This document shows, one piece after another, positions 1-8,579 of a stretch of 64,000 nucleotides of DNA (its first letter is position 1; every line of letters begins with the position of its first letter). The notes beneath the pieces are model-generated. The model did not search any database. It was not told the origin of the DNA and saw nothing but the letters and a program-made list of their open reading frames with translations. The DNA lies in contig NZ_MBES01000065.1 in assembly GCF_001954195.1 (NCBI RefSeq), forward strand, positions 62,001 to 126,000, in the 5' to 3' direction. This stretch comes from Mycobacterium sp. IS-1264 (lineage in GTDB: Bacteria > Actinomycetota > Actinomycetes > Mycobacteriales > Mycobacteriaceae). The position numbers were made by a program, and so were the translations under genes.

Positions 1-171
1 GCCGTCGTCCTCAACGCCGCCGGCGCCATCGTCGCCCATGCCGGGCTATCCAGCCGCGCCGAATGGTTGCCGGCGTGGGAGGACGGGTTGTCCCGCGCCC
101 GCGCCGCCATCGACACCGGCGCGGCCGAACAGCTGCTCGCGCGTTGGGTGCGGTTCGGCGAGCAGCTCTGA
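1..171 (+). CDS. trpD: Anthranilate phosphoribosyltransferase, 3' end only
   Basis: The window opens inside a reading frame that stays open for 56 codons and ends at TGA 169-171. The translation ([15 protein letters not shown] near the start, [10 protein letters not shown] at the end) looks like the C-terminus of TrpD, which transfers phosphoribose from PRPP to anthranilate in tryptophan synthesis. The identification rests on this tail and on synteny, since trpD (Rv2192c) sits next to the exonuclease gene in M. tuberculosis. The active-site region is outside the window. The last 126 bp overlap the convergent gene on the minus strand. Confidence 0.8.
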   Translation, partial: AVVLNAAGAIVAHAGLSSRAEWLPAWEDGLSRARAAIDTGAAEQLLARWVRFGEQL

Positions 172-1932
172 GTCCCAATCCCGGAGGGCCTGCTCGCATG
201 CCAGCCGCGCCGAGCGCGCCGCGGCCGCCCAGGCCGCCCAGGGTCCGGCCGACCGCAGCGGCGAGGCCCAGCCGTCGTCGCCGGCCACCCGCACGACGCG
301 CACGCCCGGGTTCGCCAGCCAGCGCGCGATCAGGGCGGTCTCCTCGACCAGCGCGCCGCCCAGCGGGGCCTGGGCGCGCAGGATCGATTGCGCGCCAGCC
401 GCGATGGCGTCGACGACCGGCATCGGCGGCACCCCTCGTCTGGCGTTGCCCGCCGCGGCGAGCTGGCCGCAGCGGATGACGGCCAGGTGGTAGCCGCCGT
501 TGCCGTCCGGTGCGGCGGCGATCAGCTCGCCCACCGCGGCGAGGGCCCGCAGCCGCTGCCCGCGCCACAGGGTTTCGACGGCGGTGGCGGTGCGGTCGCG
601 CAATCGTGCGGCGCTCTCGTAGTGGCGACGCTCGGCGAGCACACTGACCTGACGCACCGCGTCGTTCAGCGCGCCGTTGTCCAGGCCGTCGATCAGGGCG
701 GCGGCGCGGGCCACGGCCGCCGCGTATTGAGTGGCCGTGACGTCGCGGGCGGCGGGACAGGGCGACACCTCGGCCTCGGGACAGGCCGGCCCATGGCGCG
801 CACCGCGCGCGAGCCGTGCGGTGCAGGTTCGGATTCCGCTGAACCGCGCGAGCAGGCCGGCGGTTTCGGCGGCATCGGCGCGAGACCGAAACGGGCCGAC
901 GGCGCGGTCGTGGCGCGGCGAGCGCACCACCGACAAGCGCGGAAACGCCTCGTCCGTCAGCGTCACCCACCACCACCGGTGCGGGAACCGCGAGCGGCGG
1001 TTGTAGGGCGGGGCGTGCGCGGCCAGCATCCGCAGTTCGCGCACGCCGGCCTCGAGCGGGTGCGCGCACTCGACGTGGTCGACCGCCGTGGCGAGCGAGA
1101 CCATCTCCTTCATCCGGCCGCGGGGATCGGCCCCGGTGAAGTACTGGCTCACCCGGCGGCGCAGGTCGACGGCCGTCCCAACGTAGAGCACCTCGCCGGC
1201 CGGCCCGCGAAACAGGTAGACCCCGGGGCGGTGCGGCAGGGGATCGGCGAGCACCTTTTTGCGACGCTGGGCCGGGGTCACGTCGGGCAGATACGAGCGC
1301 AGGTCGGCAAAGGTGTGCACACCCTGATTGCCCACCCGCTCGATCAGGGCATGCAACACGTCGACGGTCGCGCGGGCGTCGTCGAGGGCCCGGTGCGTGG
1401 GCTGTGCGGCGACGGCGAACAGCCGCGCCAGCGCGGCCAGCCGCACACTGGGGGCCTCCTCGCGGCTCAACACCCGACGGGCCAGCCGGACCGTGCACAG
1501 CACTTGCGGTCGGGGCCAAGGGATTTCGCAGCGCTGCGCGGCGGCCCGCAGGAATCCGACATCGAACCCGGCGTTGTGGGCGACCAACACCGAGCCGCCG
1601 GCGAACTCCAGAAACATCGGCAGCACGGCGTCGATGGTCGGGGCGTCGCACACCATCGCCGTGGTGATCCCGGTGAGCCGCACGATCTGGGGCGGGATGC
1701 TGCGCTGGGGGTCGACCAGGGTGGCGAACTCGCCGAGCACGACGCCGCCGCGGACCTTCACCGCCCCGATTTCGGTGATCGCGTCGGGCGGTGTTCCATC
1801 GCTGCCCCGAGTGCGCCCGCCGGTGGTCTCCAGATCCACCACGACAAAGGTGGTTTCACGCAACGGGATTTCGTCGGTGGGCGTCCAGTCCGGGCCGGCG
1901 AAACTCAGCTGAGTCCCACCAGTCACACCCAT
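46..1932 (-). CDS. DEDDh exonuclease fused to a UvrC/Cho-like GIY-YIG domain
   Basis: This is a 628-residue protein of the Rv2191 type. The N-terminal half is a DnaQ-like 3'-5' exonuclease: VVDLETTGG carries the first acidic motif (about residues 31-39), HNAGFD the second (119-124) and HRALDDA the third (180-186). A GIY-YIG nuclease module follows (GVYLF near 237, [12 protein letters not shown] near 249), as in UvrC and Cho. The combination suggests a DNA repair or DNA-end-processing nuclease; its substrate is unknown. I chose ATG 1932 because the exonuclease domain begins 30 residues later; the frame stays open up to 2082 without recognisable domain sequence. The C-terminus is Gly/Ala/Pro-rich and runs 126 bp into the convergent trpD. 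Confidence 0.85.
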   Translation of the reverse strand: MGVTGGTQLSFAGPDWTPTDEIPLRETTFVVVDLETTGGRTRGSDGTPPDAITEIGAVKVRGGVVLGEFATLVDPQRSIPPQIVRLTGITTAMVCDAPTIDAVLPMFLEFAGGSVLVAHNAGFDVGFLRAAAQRCEIPWPRPQVLCTVRLARRVLSREEAPSVRLAALARLFAVAAQPTHRALDDARATVDVLHALIERVGNQGVHTFADLRSYLPDVTPAQRRKKVLADPLPHRPGVYLFRGPAGEVLYVGTAVDLRRRVSQYFTGADPRGRMKEMVSLATAVDHVECAHPLEAGVRELRMLAAHAPPYNRRSRFPHRWWWVTLTDEAFPRLSVVRSPRHDRAVGPFRSRADAAETAGLLARFSGIRTCTARLARGARHGPACPEAEVSPCPAARDVTATQYAAAVARAAALIDGLDNGALNDAVRQVSVLAERRHYESAARLRDRTATAVETLWRGQRLRALAAVGELIAAAPDGNGGYHLAVIRCGQLAAAGNARRGVPPMPVVDAIAAGAQSILRAQAPLGGALVEETALIARWLANPGVRVVRVAGDDGWASPLRSAGPWAAWAAAARSARLACEQALRDWDSELLAEPHPTREQLFGRAGVDGGAGAGQPVLPRRQPFGAAG

Positions 1933-2075
1933 GTGCGTGACGTTAAGCACCCGCACCGACACCGGCCGTGTTCCCACGCCGGGCGGAGTCGGGGGAGTCG
2001 GGCGCCGAAAGTTGTCGGTGTCCGCGGTTAGCGTGTGGACAGCCCGACCGGAGCGCAAGCGAGAGGACCGATCCG

Positions 2076-2330
2076 ATGGCACACAGCAGCGGCCCCGACC
2101 ACACCCGCATTGCGACGTCCGCGCACGGCGAACCGGTGGTGATCGACTGCGACGACTGCGCGGTGCGCGGTCCGGGCTGCCGCGATTGTGTGGTCAGCGT
2201 GCTACTCGGGATACCGGAAACTTTGTTGGAGGATGAACGCGCCGCGCTGGACGTGCTCGCCGAAGTCGGGCTGGCGCCTCGGTTGCGGCTGGTCCCGATC
2301 CACCGCGATCGCGGCTCCGGGGTGGCGTAA
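2076..2330 (+). CDS. Small conserved protein with a Cys4 motif
   Basis: An 84-residue soluble protein starts at ATG 2076 behind the purine-rich GAGAGGA. Its most visible feature is a C-x2-C-x6-C-x2-C cluster (Cys25, 28, 35, 38 in [14 protein letters not shown]), the pattern of a zinc knuckle or small metal site. The rest is acidic and probably helical ([19 protein letters not shown]). It is transcribed divergently from the exonuclease gene and precedes ripC. I do not recognise a named family and assign no function; metal binding is inferred from cysteine spacing only. Confidence 0.7.
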   Translation: MAHSSGPDHTRIATSAHGEPVVIDCDDCAVRGPGCRDCVVSVLLGIPETLLEDERAALDVLAEVGLAPRLRLVPIHRDRGSGVA

Positions 2331-2390
2331 TTGCCCTGTGCGCCAAAACTCCTGGATGGTAGCCGCACACCGGTTGTCGTTCACAAAGAA

Positions 2391-2420
2391 TTGACAGAAT
2401 TCTTTCTAATTTCTTAACGA
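2391..2420 (+). promoter_or_regulatory. Candidate sigma-A-like promoter for ripC
   Basis: A perfect TTGACA (2391-2396) is followed after 18 bp by TAACGA (2415-2420). Both lie in an AT-rich stretch (about 2380-2455) that stands out from the GC-rich surroundings. Transcription from here would give a leader of roughly 90 nt before the TTG start at 2517. Confidence 0.4.
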
Positions 2421-2516
2421 TCTGGTTTAGACAAACACCTATATCGTTTCGTAACCTGTTTGAGACCTAAACCAGCTCGACCGCGATGCGTCGATGGCCG
2501 TTTAAGGAAGCAAATC

Positions 2517-3671
2517 TTGAGTTTCGGCTCTGAGTATCCGATTGCGCGTGCCCTCACACGTTTGGTGGTCGGGATACTGGCGGGCTCGACGGTTCTAGCG
2601 GGCGCCCTCGCCGCGAGCGCGGCGGCCGATCCTGCGGACGACGCGATGGCGAAGCTCAATGAGCTATCGCGTCAGGCTGAGCGGACCACCGAGGCGATGC
2701 ACAGCGCCCAGCTCGACCTGAACGCGAAGTTGGGGGCGCAGCGGGCGGCGGAGAAGAAGCACGCCGACGACCAGGCCGCGGTCGACGGGGCCAAGGCCAA
2801 GCTGGCCACCTTCCAGACCGCCGTCAACAAGCTCGCCGCCGCGACCTACATGGGTGGCCGCGTCGACGGCATGGAGGCCATGCTGACCGCGGGATCGCCG
2901 CAGGGGCTGATCGACAAGATGGCCGTGCAGCGGCTGATGGCGACTCAAATGCGCGAGCAGATGGCGGGTTTCCGGATGGCCGGCGAGCAGGCCGCCAAGG
3001 CCGAGCAGGCATCCGCGAAGTCCGCCGCCGACGCCAAGAGCGCGGCCGAGCAGGCGGCCGCGGTACGGGCCAGCCTGCAGTCCAAGCAGAGCCAGCTGCA
3101 GGTGCAGATCGCCGTCGTCAAATCGCAGTACATGTCCCTGTCGCCAGGCCAGAAGACCGCGCTCGCCGACCCCGGGCCCGTCCCCGCGGCTGCTCCGGCA
3201 CCCGGCGCGCCGGCACCGGACGCGTTGCCGCCCGGTGCGCCGCAGCCCGGCGGCCCTGCGCCGGGCGAGGCTCCACCCCCCGGCGGACTGTTCGGACCAC
3301 AGCCCGGCGGCGGCGTCGGCGGCGGTGACCGCGCGACGGTTGTGCAGGCGGCGCTGACGCAGGTCGGCTCGCCCTATGTGTGGGGTGGTGCGGCGCCCGG
3401 CGGGTTCGACTGCTCGGGACTGGTGATGTGGGCCTTCCAGCAGGCCGGCATCTCGCTGCCGCACTCCAGCCAGGCGCAGGCCCAAGGCGGTCAGCCGGTG
3501 GCGCTGTCGGATCTGCAGCCCGGCGATGTGGTGACCTTCTATAACGACGCGTCACACAGCGGCCTCTACGTCGGCGACGGCATGGTGATCCATTCCTCCA
3601 CCTACGGCCAGCCCGTGCGGGTGGTGCCGATGAATTCCGCTGGCCCGGTCCACGACGCCCGCCGCTACTGA
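2517..3671 (+). CDS. ripC: NlpC/P60 peptidoglycan endopeptidase RipC
   Basis: A 384-residue secreted cell-wall hydrolase. Order: signal peptide (hydrophobic core LVVGILAGSTVLAGALAAS, cleavage near ADPADD), a long Ala/Lys/Gln-rich coiled coil (about 45-215), a Pro/Gly/Ala linker (about 220-270) and a C-terminal NlpC/P60 domain. The catalytic cysteine is Cys299 in GGFDCSGLV, with His347 in SHSGLYVG and His359 as the likely partners. The family cuts peptide stems within peptidoglycan, and mycobacterial RipC is reported to be activated by FtsEX through its coiled coil. I chose TTG 2517 because AAGGAAG lies 6 nt upstream and the length then matches M. tuberculosis Rv2190c (about 385 aa); an in-frame TTG at 2460 would put extra charged residues before the signal peptide. 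Confidence 0.9.
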   Translation: MSFGSEYPIARALTRLVVGILAGSTVLAGALAASAAADPADDAMAKLNELSRQAERTTEAMHSAQLDLNAKLGAQRAAEKKHADDQAAVDGAKAKLATFQTAVNKLAAATYMGGRVDGMEAMLTAGSPQGLIDKMAVQRLMATQMREQMAGFRMAGEQAAKAEQASAKSAADAKSAAEQAAAVRASLQSKQSQLQVQIAVVKSQYMSLSPGQKTALADPGPVPAAAPAPGAPAPDALPPGAPQPGGPAPGEAPPPGGLFGPQPGGGVGGGDRATVVQAALTQVGSPYVWGGAAPGGFDCSGLVMWAFQQAGISLPHSSQAQAQGGQPVALSDLQPGDVVTFYNDASHSGLYVGDGMVIHSSTYGQPVRVVPMNSAGPVHDARRY

Positions 3672-3702
3672 GCGCCGGGGCCGGCCCAGCCGCCGGCGAG
3701 GC

Positions 3703-4536
3703 TTGAAAATCCTGCTGGCCTGTGTCTTTGTTGGTGAGTTCGTCGCGGCCGCGGCATCCCAGTCGGTAGTCCACTCGGCGCCCGATGCCCCGCAACGACC
3801 CACACCGCCGGCCGCGTCCGCGCCGATGGTGGTCCGCGACCGGGCGGTCCGTCTGCTCGGTGGCGGCGGTCCGGCCACCGATCGTCTGCTGTCGCGCATC
3901 GCGTCGAACATCGGCACGGCGGTCGACGCCGTCGAGGCCTTTTGGGGGATCGATTGGCCGCGCGACATCTCGGTGGTCGCCACCGGCTCGGACGACGAGT
4001 TTCGCGCCGCCGCCGGCGGCGGCCCGGCCGAACAATGGGCCGACATCGCGGCGGTGACGGTCGTCGACCGCGTCGATCCCGCGCACCGGGCGGCGGTCGG
4101 CCAGCGGATCGTATTCGCGCCGGGCGCGGCCAACATGACCGAACCCGCACTGCGAATAGTGTTGACCCACGAGCTTTTTCACTACGCGGCGCGCATCGAC
4201 ACCGCCCTGGACGCGCCCAGGTGGCTGACCGAAGGGGTCGCCGATTTCGTCGCACGGCCACCCGGCCCGGTGCCCGCCGAGGCGGCCGAGGCCGTCGTGG
4301 CCCTGCCGTCGGACGCCGATCTGGATACCCCCGGCCCGCAGCGTTCGTCGGGGTATGACCGCGCATGGTGGTTCGCCCGCTTCGTCGCCGATACCTACGG
4401 GGCCGCGAAGCTGCGGGCGTTCTACCTGGCCGCGTGCGGGGCCGGGCATGCGGACGTCCCCGCCGCCGTGCGCGACGTCCTCGGCACCGACCCGGCCGCA
4501 CTGCTCGCCCGCTGGAAGCATTGGCTGGTCCTATAG
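3703..4536 (+). CDS. Exported gluzincin-like metalloprotease homologue (Rv2189c type)
   Basis: A 277-residue protein starting at TTG 3703 behind GGCGAGG. The N-terminus (MKILLACVFVGEFVAAAASQ) looks like a short signal peptide. A HExxH zinc motif (HELFH, 156-160) is followed by WLTEGVADFV about 18 residues later, whose Glu could be the third ligand, as in the peptidase MA-like gluzincins. It probably acts outside the membrane; the substrate is unknown. It sits between ripC and pimB with only 10 bp to the latter, so it is probably cotranscribed with pimB. Confidence 0.75.
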   Translation: MKILLACVFVGEFVAAAASQSVVHSAPDAPQRPTPPAASAPMVVRDRAVRLLGGGGPATDRLLSRIASNIGTAVDAVEAFWGIDWPRDISVVATGSDDEFRAAAGGGPAEQWADIAAVTVVDRVDPAHRAAVGQRIVFAPGAANMTEPALRIVLTHELFHYAARIDTALDAPRWLTEGVADFVARPPGPVPAEAAEAVVALPSDADLDTPGPQRSSGYDRAWWFARFVADTYGAAKLRAFYLAACGAGHADVPAAVRDVLGTDPAALLARWKHWLVL

Positions 4537-4546
4537 CCTGTCGCAG

Positions 4547-5689
4547 GTGAGTCGGGTCCTGCTGGTAACCAACGACTTTCCGCCCCGACGCGGCGGCATC
4601 CAGTCCTACCTGGGGGAGTTCGTCGGCCGGATTGTGGATGCCGGCTCGCATTCGGTGACGGTGTATGCGCCGCAATGGAAGGGCGCCGACGCGTTCGACG
4701 AGACGGCCGCGGCCGCGGGTTATCGAGTCGTGCGCCACCCGGGCACCCTGATGCTGCCCGGCCCGGCCGTCGATGCGCGCATGCGCCGGCTGATCGCCGA
4801 GCACGGCATCGAGACCGTATGGTTCGGTGCGGCCGCGCCGCTGGCCCTGCTGGCCCCGCGCGCCCGGCAGGCGGGTGCTACCCGGGTGGTGGCCAGCACG
4901 CACGGCCACGAAGTGGGCTGGTCGATGCTTCCGGTGGCCCGATCGGTGTTGCGCCGCATCGGTGACGGCACCGACGTCGTGACCTTCGTCAGCCGCTACA
5001 CCCGGTCCCGGTTCGCGACGGCCTTCGGCCCCGCGGCGTCGCTGGAGTACCTGCCGTCGGGCGTGGACACCGACCGGTTCCGGCCCGACCCGGCCGCCCG
5101 CGCCGAGCTGCGCAGCCGCTACCGGCTGGGCGAGCGGCCCACCGTGGTGTGCCTGTCGCGGCTGGTCCCGCGCAAAGGCCAGGACGTGTTGATCAGGGCG
5201 CTGTCGTCGATCCGGCGACGCGTCGACGGAGCGGCCCTGGTGATCGTCGGCGGTGGCCCATACCTGCAGGAGTTGCAGAAGCTGGCCCGCGAGTGCGGGG
5301 TGGCCGACCACGTGACCTTCACCGGCGGCGTGCCGGCCGCCGAACTGGCCGCCCACCACGCGCTGGCCGACGTGTTCGCGATGCCGTGCCGCACCCGCGG
5401 CGCGGGCATGGACGTCGAGGGCTTGGGCATCGTCTTTCTGGAGGCTTCGGCCACCGGCGTACCGGTCATTGCCGGGCAATCGGGTGGAGCCCCAGAAGCG
5501 GTGCAGCACAACAAGACTGGGTTAGTGGTCGACGGCCGTTCGGTGGACAAGGTGGCCGACGCCGTCACCGAGTTGCTGACCGATCGCGACCGCGCCGCCG
5601 CGATGGGCGCCGCCGGTCGCGAATGGGTGATGTCGCAGTGGCGCTGGGACACGCTGGCGGCTCGGCTGGCCGACCTGCTGCGCGGCTAG
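4547..5689 (+). CDS. pimB: GDP-mannose-dependent phosphatidylinositol mannoside mannosyltransferase PimB'
   Basis: A 380-residue GT-B fold glycosyltransferase of family GT4. In mycobacteria this protein (Rv2188c) adds the second mannose to PIM1 on the cytoplasmic face of the membrane, giving PIM2, the anchor of LM and LAM. The N-terminal Rossmann domain opens with LLVTNDFPPRRGGIQSY. The C-terminal domain has the donor-site motifs CLSRLVPRKGQDVL and EGLGIVFLEA (E-x7-E type), then GGAPEAV. GTG 4547 is chosen because the family begins within a few residues of VLLVTNDFPPR, and the length matches the roughly 385-aa orthologue. Other GDP-mannose steps of the same pathway are encoded nearby (11119-12426 and 17144-18676). 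Confidence 0.92.
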   Translation: MSRVLLVTNDFPPRRGGIQSYLGEFVGRIVDAGSHSVTVYAPQWKGADAFDETAAAAGYRVVRHPGTLMLPGPAVDARMRRLIAEHGIETVWFGAAAPLALLAPRARQAGATRVVASTHGHEVGWSMLPVARSVLRRIGDGTDVVTFVSRYTRSRFATAFGPAASLEYLPSGVDTDRFRPDPAARAELRSRYRLGERPTVVCLSRLVPRKGQDVLIRALSSIRRRVDGAALVIVGGGPYLQELQKLARECGVADHVTFTGGVPAAELAAHHALADVFAMPCRTRGAGMDVEGLGIVFLEASATGVPVIAGQSGGAPEAVQHNKTGLVVDGRSVDKVADAVTELLTDRDRAAAMGAAGREWVMSQWRWDTLAARLADLLRG

Positions 5690-5711
5690 TGCTTCGGTAA
5701 ATCCTGGGCCG

Positions 5712-7514
5712 CTAGTCCTTGTCGTAGATCGCCTCGATGTCGGAGGCGAACTTCTCGGCCACCACGTTGCGCTTGACCTTCATCGTCGGCGTCAGTTCGC
5801 CGGTGTCCTCGGTGAAATCGACCGGCAGGATCCGGAATTTGCGGATCGACTCGGCATGTGACACCGACAGGTTGGCCTTCTTCACGGCCGCGTCCACCTC
5901 GGCGATCAGATCGGGATCGGTGGTCAGGTCGCCCACCGAGGCGCCGTCCGCCTTGCTGTTGCGCTGCTTCCAGCCGTCGAACGCCTCGGGGTCGATGGTG
6001 ATCAGGGCGCCGATGAACGGCTTGGCATCCCCGACGACCATCGCCTGGCTGATCAGCGGGTGCGCCCGCAGCTGGTCCTCGAGCACCGCGGGAGCGACGT
6101 TCTTGCCGCCCGCGGTGACGATGATTTCCTTCTTGCGGCCGGTGATCGTCAAGAAGCCGTCGTCGTCGACCGCGCCGAGATCGCCGGTCTTGAACCAGCC
6201 GTTGCTGAACGCCTCCTCGGTGGCCTGCTCGTTGCGCCAGTAGCCGCTGAACACCACGCCGCCGCGGACCAACAGTTCCTTGTCCTCGGCGATGCGCAGG
6301 CTGTTGCCGGGCACCAGCTTTCCGACGGTTCCGATCTTGAGCCCGTCGATCTGGTTGACCGTGATGGCCGCGCTGGTCTCGGTCAGGCCGTAGCCCTCGT
6401 AGACAGTCAGGCCCACGCCGCGGTAGAAGTGGCCCAGCCGCGCCCCCAGCGGCGCGCCACCGGAGACGGCGGCGTGGCAGTCGCCGCCCAGCGCGGCGCG
6501 CAGTTTGTGATAGACCAGCCGGTCGAACACGGCGTGCTTGGCGCGCAGCAGCGGCCCCGGCCGGCCGTCGTCGAAGGCCTGGCTCCAGTCGACCGCGGTC
6601 TGCGCCGCACGCTTGAAGATCCAGCCCTTGCCGCCGTTGACGGCGTTCTGCTCGGCGGTGTTGTAGACCTTCTCGAACACCCGGGGAACCGAGACCACCA
6701 CGGTCGGTTTGAACACGCTGAACAGCGGCAGCAGGTTCTTGATGTCGCTGGTGAATCCGACGGTGAGCTTGCTGGCGAACGCCGACAGCGTCAGCGCCCT
6801 GGCCAGCACGTGGGCGAGCGGCAGGAAAACCAGCAGCCGCTGGCCCTCCTGCAGCAACGTCGGCAGGCACTCCTGCGTGCCCCTGATCTCATGCAGCAGA
6901 TTGGAATGGGTGAGCTGGCAGCCTTTGGGCCGTCCCGTGGTGCCCGAGGTGTAGATGAGCGTCGCCGGGTCCTGGGCCCGCAACCCGGCGAGCCGGGCCG
7001 TCAGCTCGGCCGGGTCGACCGATGCCCCGGCCTCGACGAGCTGGTCGAGCGCCTTGGGACCGGAACCGTTGATGTGCAGCACCCGGCGCAGCGCCGGAAG
7101 CTCGCCGGTCAGCTCGGTGACGATCGCGGCGTGTTCGTCGGTTTCGGCGAACGCCAGCACCGCCTCGGAATTCTGCAGCACCCAGCGCACCTGCTCGGCC
7201 GACGACGTCTCGTAAATCGGCACCGTCACGGCCCCCACCGCCAAGATCGCCAGGTCGAGGATCGCCCACTCGTAGCAGGTGGCGGAAAAGATCGATACCC
7301 GGTCACCGGCCTGCACCCCAAGCGAGATCAAACCCAATGCCGCAGAACGAATCTGATCGGCAGCCTCGGCGCACGTGACGTCGGTCCAGACCCCGTCGAT
7401 CTGGCGTTGGTAGATGACAAAGCTGGGGTCGTCGCGCTCATGCTCGAAGACCATGGCCGCGACATTGTCGCGCTCGCCGACGGAGAAGCGGGCGGGGACG
7501 CTGTACTCACGCAC
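5712..7514 (-). CDS. fadD15: Long-chain fatty-acid-CoA ligase FadD15
   Basis: A 600-residue AMP-forming acyl-CoA synthetase of the ANL superfamily. It activates a long-chain fatty acid through an acyl-adenylate and transfers it to CoA. Visible motifs are the P-loop [23 protein letters not shown], the ATP-binding KTGDLG and the C-terminal hinge region [17 protein letters not shown]. Start is GTG 7514, with AGGTCA a few nt upstream. The gene is convergent with pimB (22 bp apart) and divergent from the START-like genes. The symbol follows synteny with Rv2187. Confidence 0.92.
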   Translation of the reverse strand: MREYSVPARFSVGERDNVAAMVFEHERDDPSFVIYQRQIDGVWTDVTCAEAADQIRSAALGLISLGVQAGDRVSIFSATCYEWAILDLAILAVGAVTVPIYETSSAEQVRWVLQNSEAVLAFAETDEHAAIVTELTGELPALRRVLHINGSGPKALDQLVEAGASVDPAELTARLAGLRAQDPATLIYTSGTTGRPKGCQLTHSNLLHEIRGTQECLPTLLQEGQRLLVFLPLAHVLARALTLSAFASKLTVGFTSDIKNLLPLFSVFKPTVVVSVPRVFEKVYNTAEQNAVNGGKGWIFKRAAQTAVDWSQAFDDGRPGPLLRAKHAVFDRLVYHKLRAALGGDCHAAVSGGAPLGARLGHFYRGVGLTVYEGYGLTETSAAITVNQIDGLKIGTVGKLVPGNSLRIAEDKELLVRGGVVFSGYWRNEQATEEAFSNGWFKTGDLGAVDDDGFLTITGRKKEIIVTAGGKNVAPAVLEDQLRAHPLISQAMVVGDAKPFIGALITIDPEAFDGWKQRNSKADGASVGDLTTDPDLIAEVDAAVKKANLSVSHAESIRKFRILPVDFTEDTGELTPTMKVKRNVVAEKFASDIEAIYDKD

Positions 7515-7687
7515 TTGATGACCTCATTTGACCTGGTGACGTTGCCGGGGGCCGGCTTGCTGTCGCCCAGCCTAATCCGAGTGTTCGCCCAGCACGGCGG
7601 CGGTCGGGTGGGGTGGCACCACCATTGCCGCACGATTGCCCCGAGGTCGTTGCCGGGCGTCCGGGACGGGTGTGTGAAGCTGTGGCG

Positions 7688-8074
7688 ATGCACAGCATCC
7701 AGATCGCCGACCAGACGTTCGTCGCGGCCGACGGTGCGCGGGTAGGTGCCGCGGTAGCCGATCGGTCGAACTGGCGTCGGTGGTGGCCCGATCTGCGGCT
7801 GCAGGTCGTGGAGGATCGCGCGGAAAAGGGCATCCGCTGGACGGTGACGGGCGCGCTGACCGGCACAATGGAGATCTGGCTGGAACCGTCGCTGGATGGG
7901 GTCGTGCTGCATTACTTCCTGCACGCCGAGCCGACCGGTGTCGCCGCTTGGCAGCTGGCCAAGCTGAACTTGCCGAAAATGACGCACCGCCGTCGGGTGG
8001 CGGGTAAGAAAATGGCCTTTGAGATCAAGACGACGCTGGAACGGTCACGCGCGGTCGGTTCTCCGGTAGTTTAA
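7688..8074 (+). CDS. START/SRPBCC-like protein (Rv2186c type)
   Basis: A 128-residue soluble protein from ATG 7688. Its size and alternating strands (FVAADGARVGAAVADRSNWRRWWPDL at the start, split by the Trp-rich loop) suggest a short polyketide-cyclase/START-like fold with a hydrophobic cavity for a lipid or other ligand. The end is basic (THRRRVAGKKMAFEIK). No catalytic residues can be named. It precedes another SRPBCC gene by 67 bp, and a shared ligand or pathway is possible. Confidence 0.75.
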   Translation: MHSIQIADQTFVAADGARVGAAVADRSNWRRWWPDLRLQVVEDRAEKGIRWTVTGALTGTMEIWLEPSLDGVVLHYFLHAEPTGVAAWQLAKLNLPKMTHRRRVAGKKMAFEIKTTLERSRAVGSPVV

Positions 8075-8141
8075 CTGCGGTCAACGTTTCGCACGGGGAG
8101 TACCGTTTCGGACCGCTTACGGCAGAGAGGGCAGCAGCCAG

Positions 8142-8579
8142 GTGGCGGAGAAGACGACGCAAACCATTCACATCGACGCCGACCCGGGCAAGGTGCTCGA
8201 GGTGATCGCCGACATCGATTCCTACCCGGAATGGATCTCGGAGTACAAGGAAGCCGAGGTGCAGGAAAGAGGCACCGACGGCTACCCGAAGGTGGTGCGG
8301 TTCGTCATGGACGCGGGCATCATCAAGGACACCATGGTCATGTCCTACCAGTGGCCCGCCGACCGCAAGTCGCTGAGCTGGACCCTGGTCTCCAGTTCGC
8401 TACTGCGCTCCCTTGAAGGCTCATATCGCTTGGCGCCCAAGGGATCTGGCACCGATGTCACCTACGAGCTCTCGGTGGATCTGGCTCTGCCGATGATCGG
8501 CATGCTCAAACGCAAGGCCGAGCGCAGGCTGACCGACACCGCTTTAAAGGATCTGAAGAAACGAGTCGAGGCTGAGTGA
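8142..8579 (+). CDS. START/SRPBCC-family protein (TB16.3/Rv2185c type)
   Basis: A 145-residue cyclase/dehydrase-like START protein. It shows the typical N-terminal pattern of the family: strand, then helix and the DIDSYPEWISEYKEAEV segment (about 27-43), then strands and a C-terminal amphipathic helix ending KDLKKRVEAE. Such proteins bind hydrophobic ligands; the ligand is unknown. Start is GTG 8142, 13 bp after GAGAGGG. Its TGA overlaps the start region of the following ATPase gene, so the two are translationally linked. Confidence 0.85.
   Translation: MAEKTTQTIHIDADPGKVLEVIADIDSYPEWISEYKEAEVQERGTDGYPKVVRFVMDAGIIKDTMVMSYQWPADRKSLSWTLVSSSLLRSLEGSYRLAPKGSGTDVTYELSVDLALPMIGMLKRKAERRLTDTALKDLKKRVEAE

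Noticed and set aside
1933..2082. 50-residue N-terminal extension of the exonuclease/GIY-YIG protein
   Set aside because: It would overlap the divergent small gene's start and shows no domain sequence.
2331..2516. Possible c-di-AMP (ydaO-type) riboswitch before ripC, as known for other cell-wall hydrolase genes
   Set aside because: The leader is AT-rich, short and lacks the conserved GC-rich ydaO core; only a promoter could be supported.
3118..5509. Two long overlapping minus-strand frames (to 4521 and 3665-5509)
   Set aside because: They lie opposite ripC, the HExxH gene and pimB, which have motifs and RBSs; the shadows have none.
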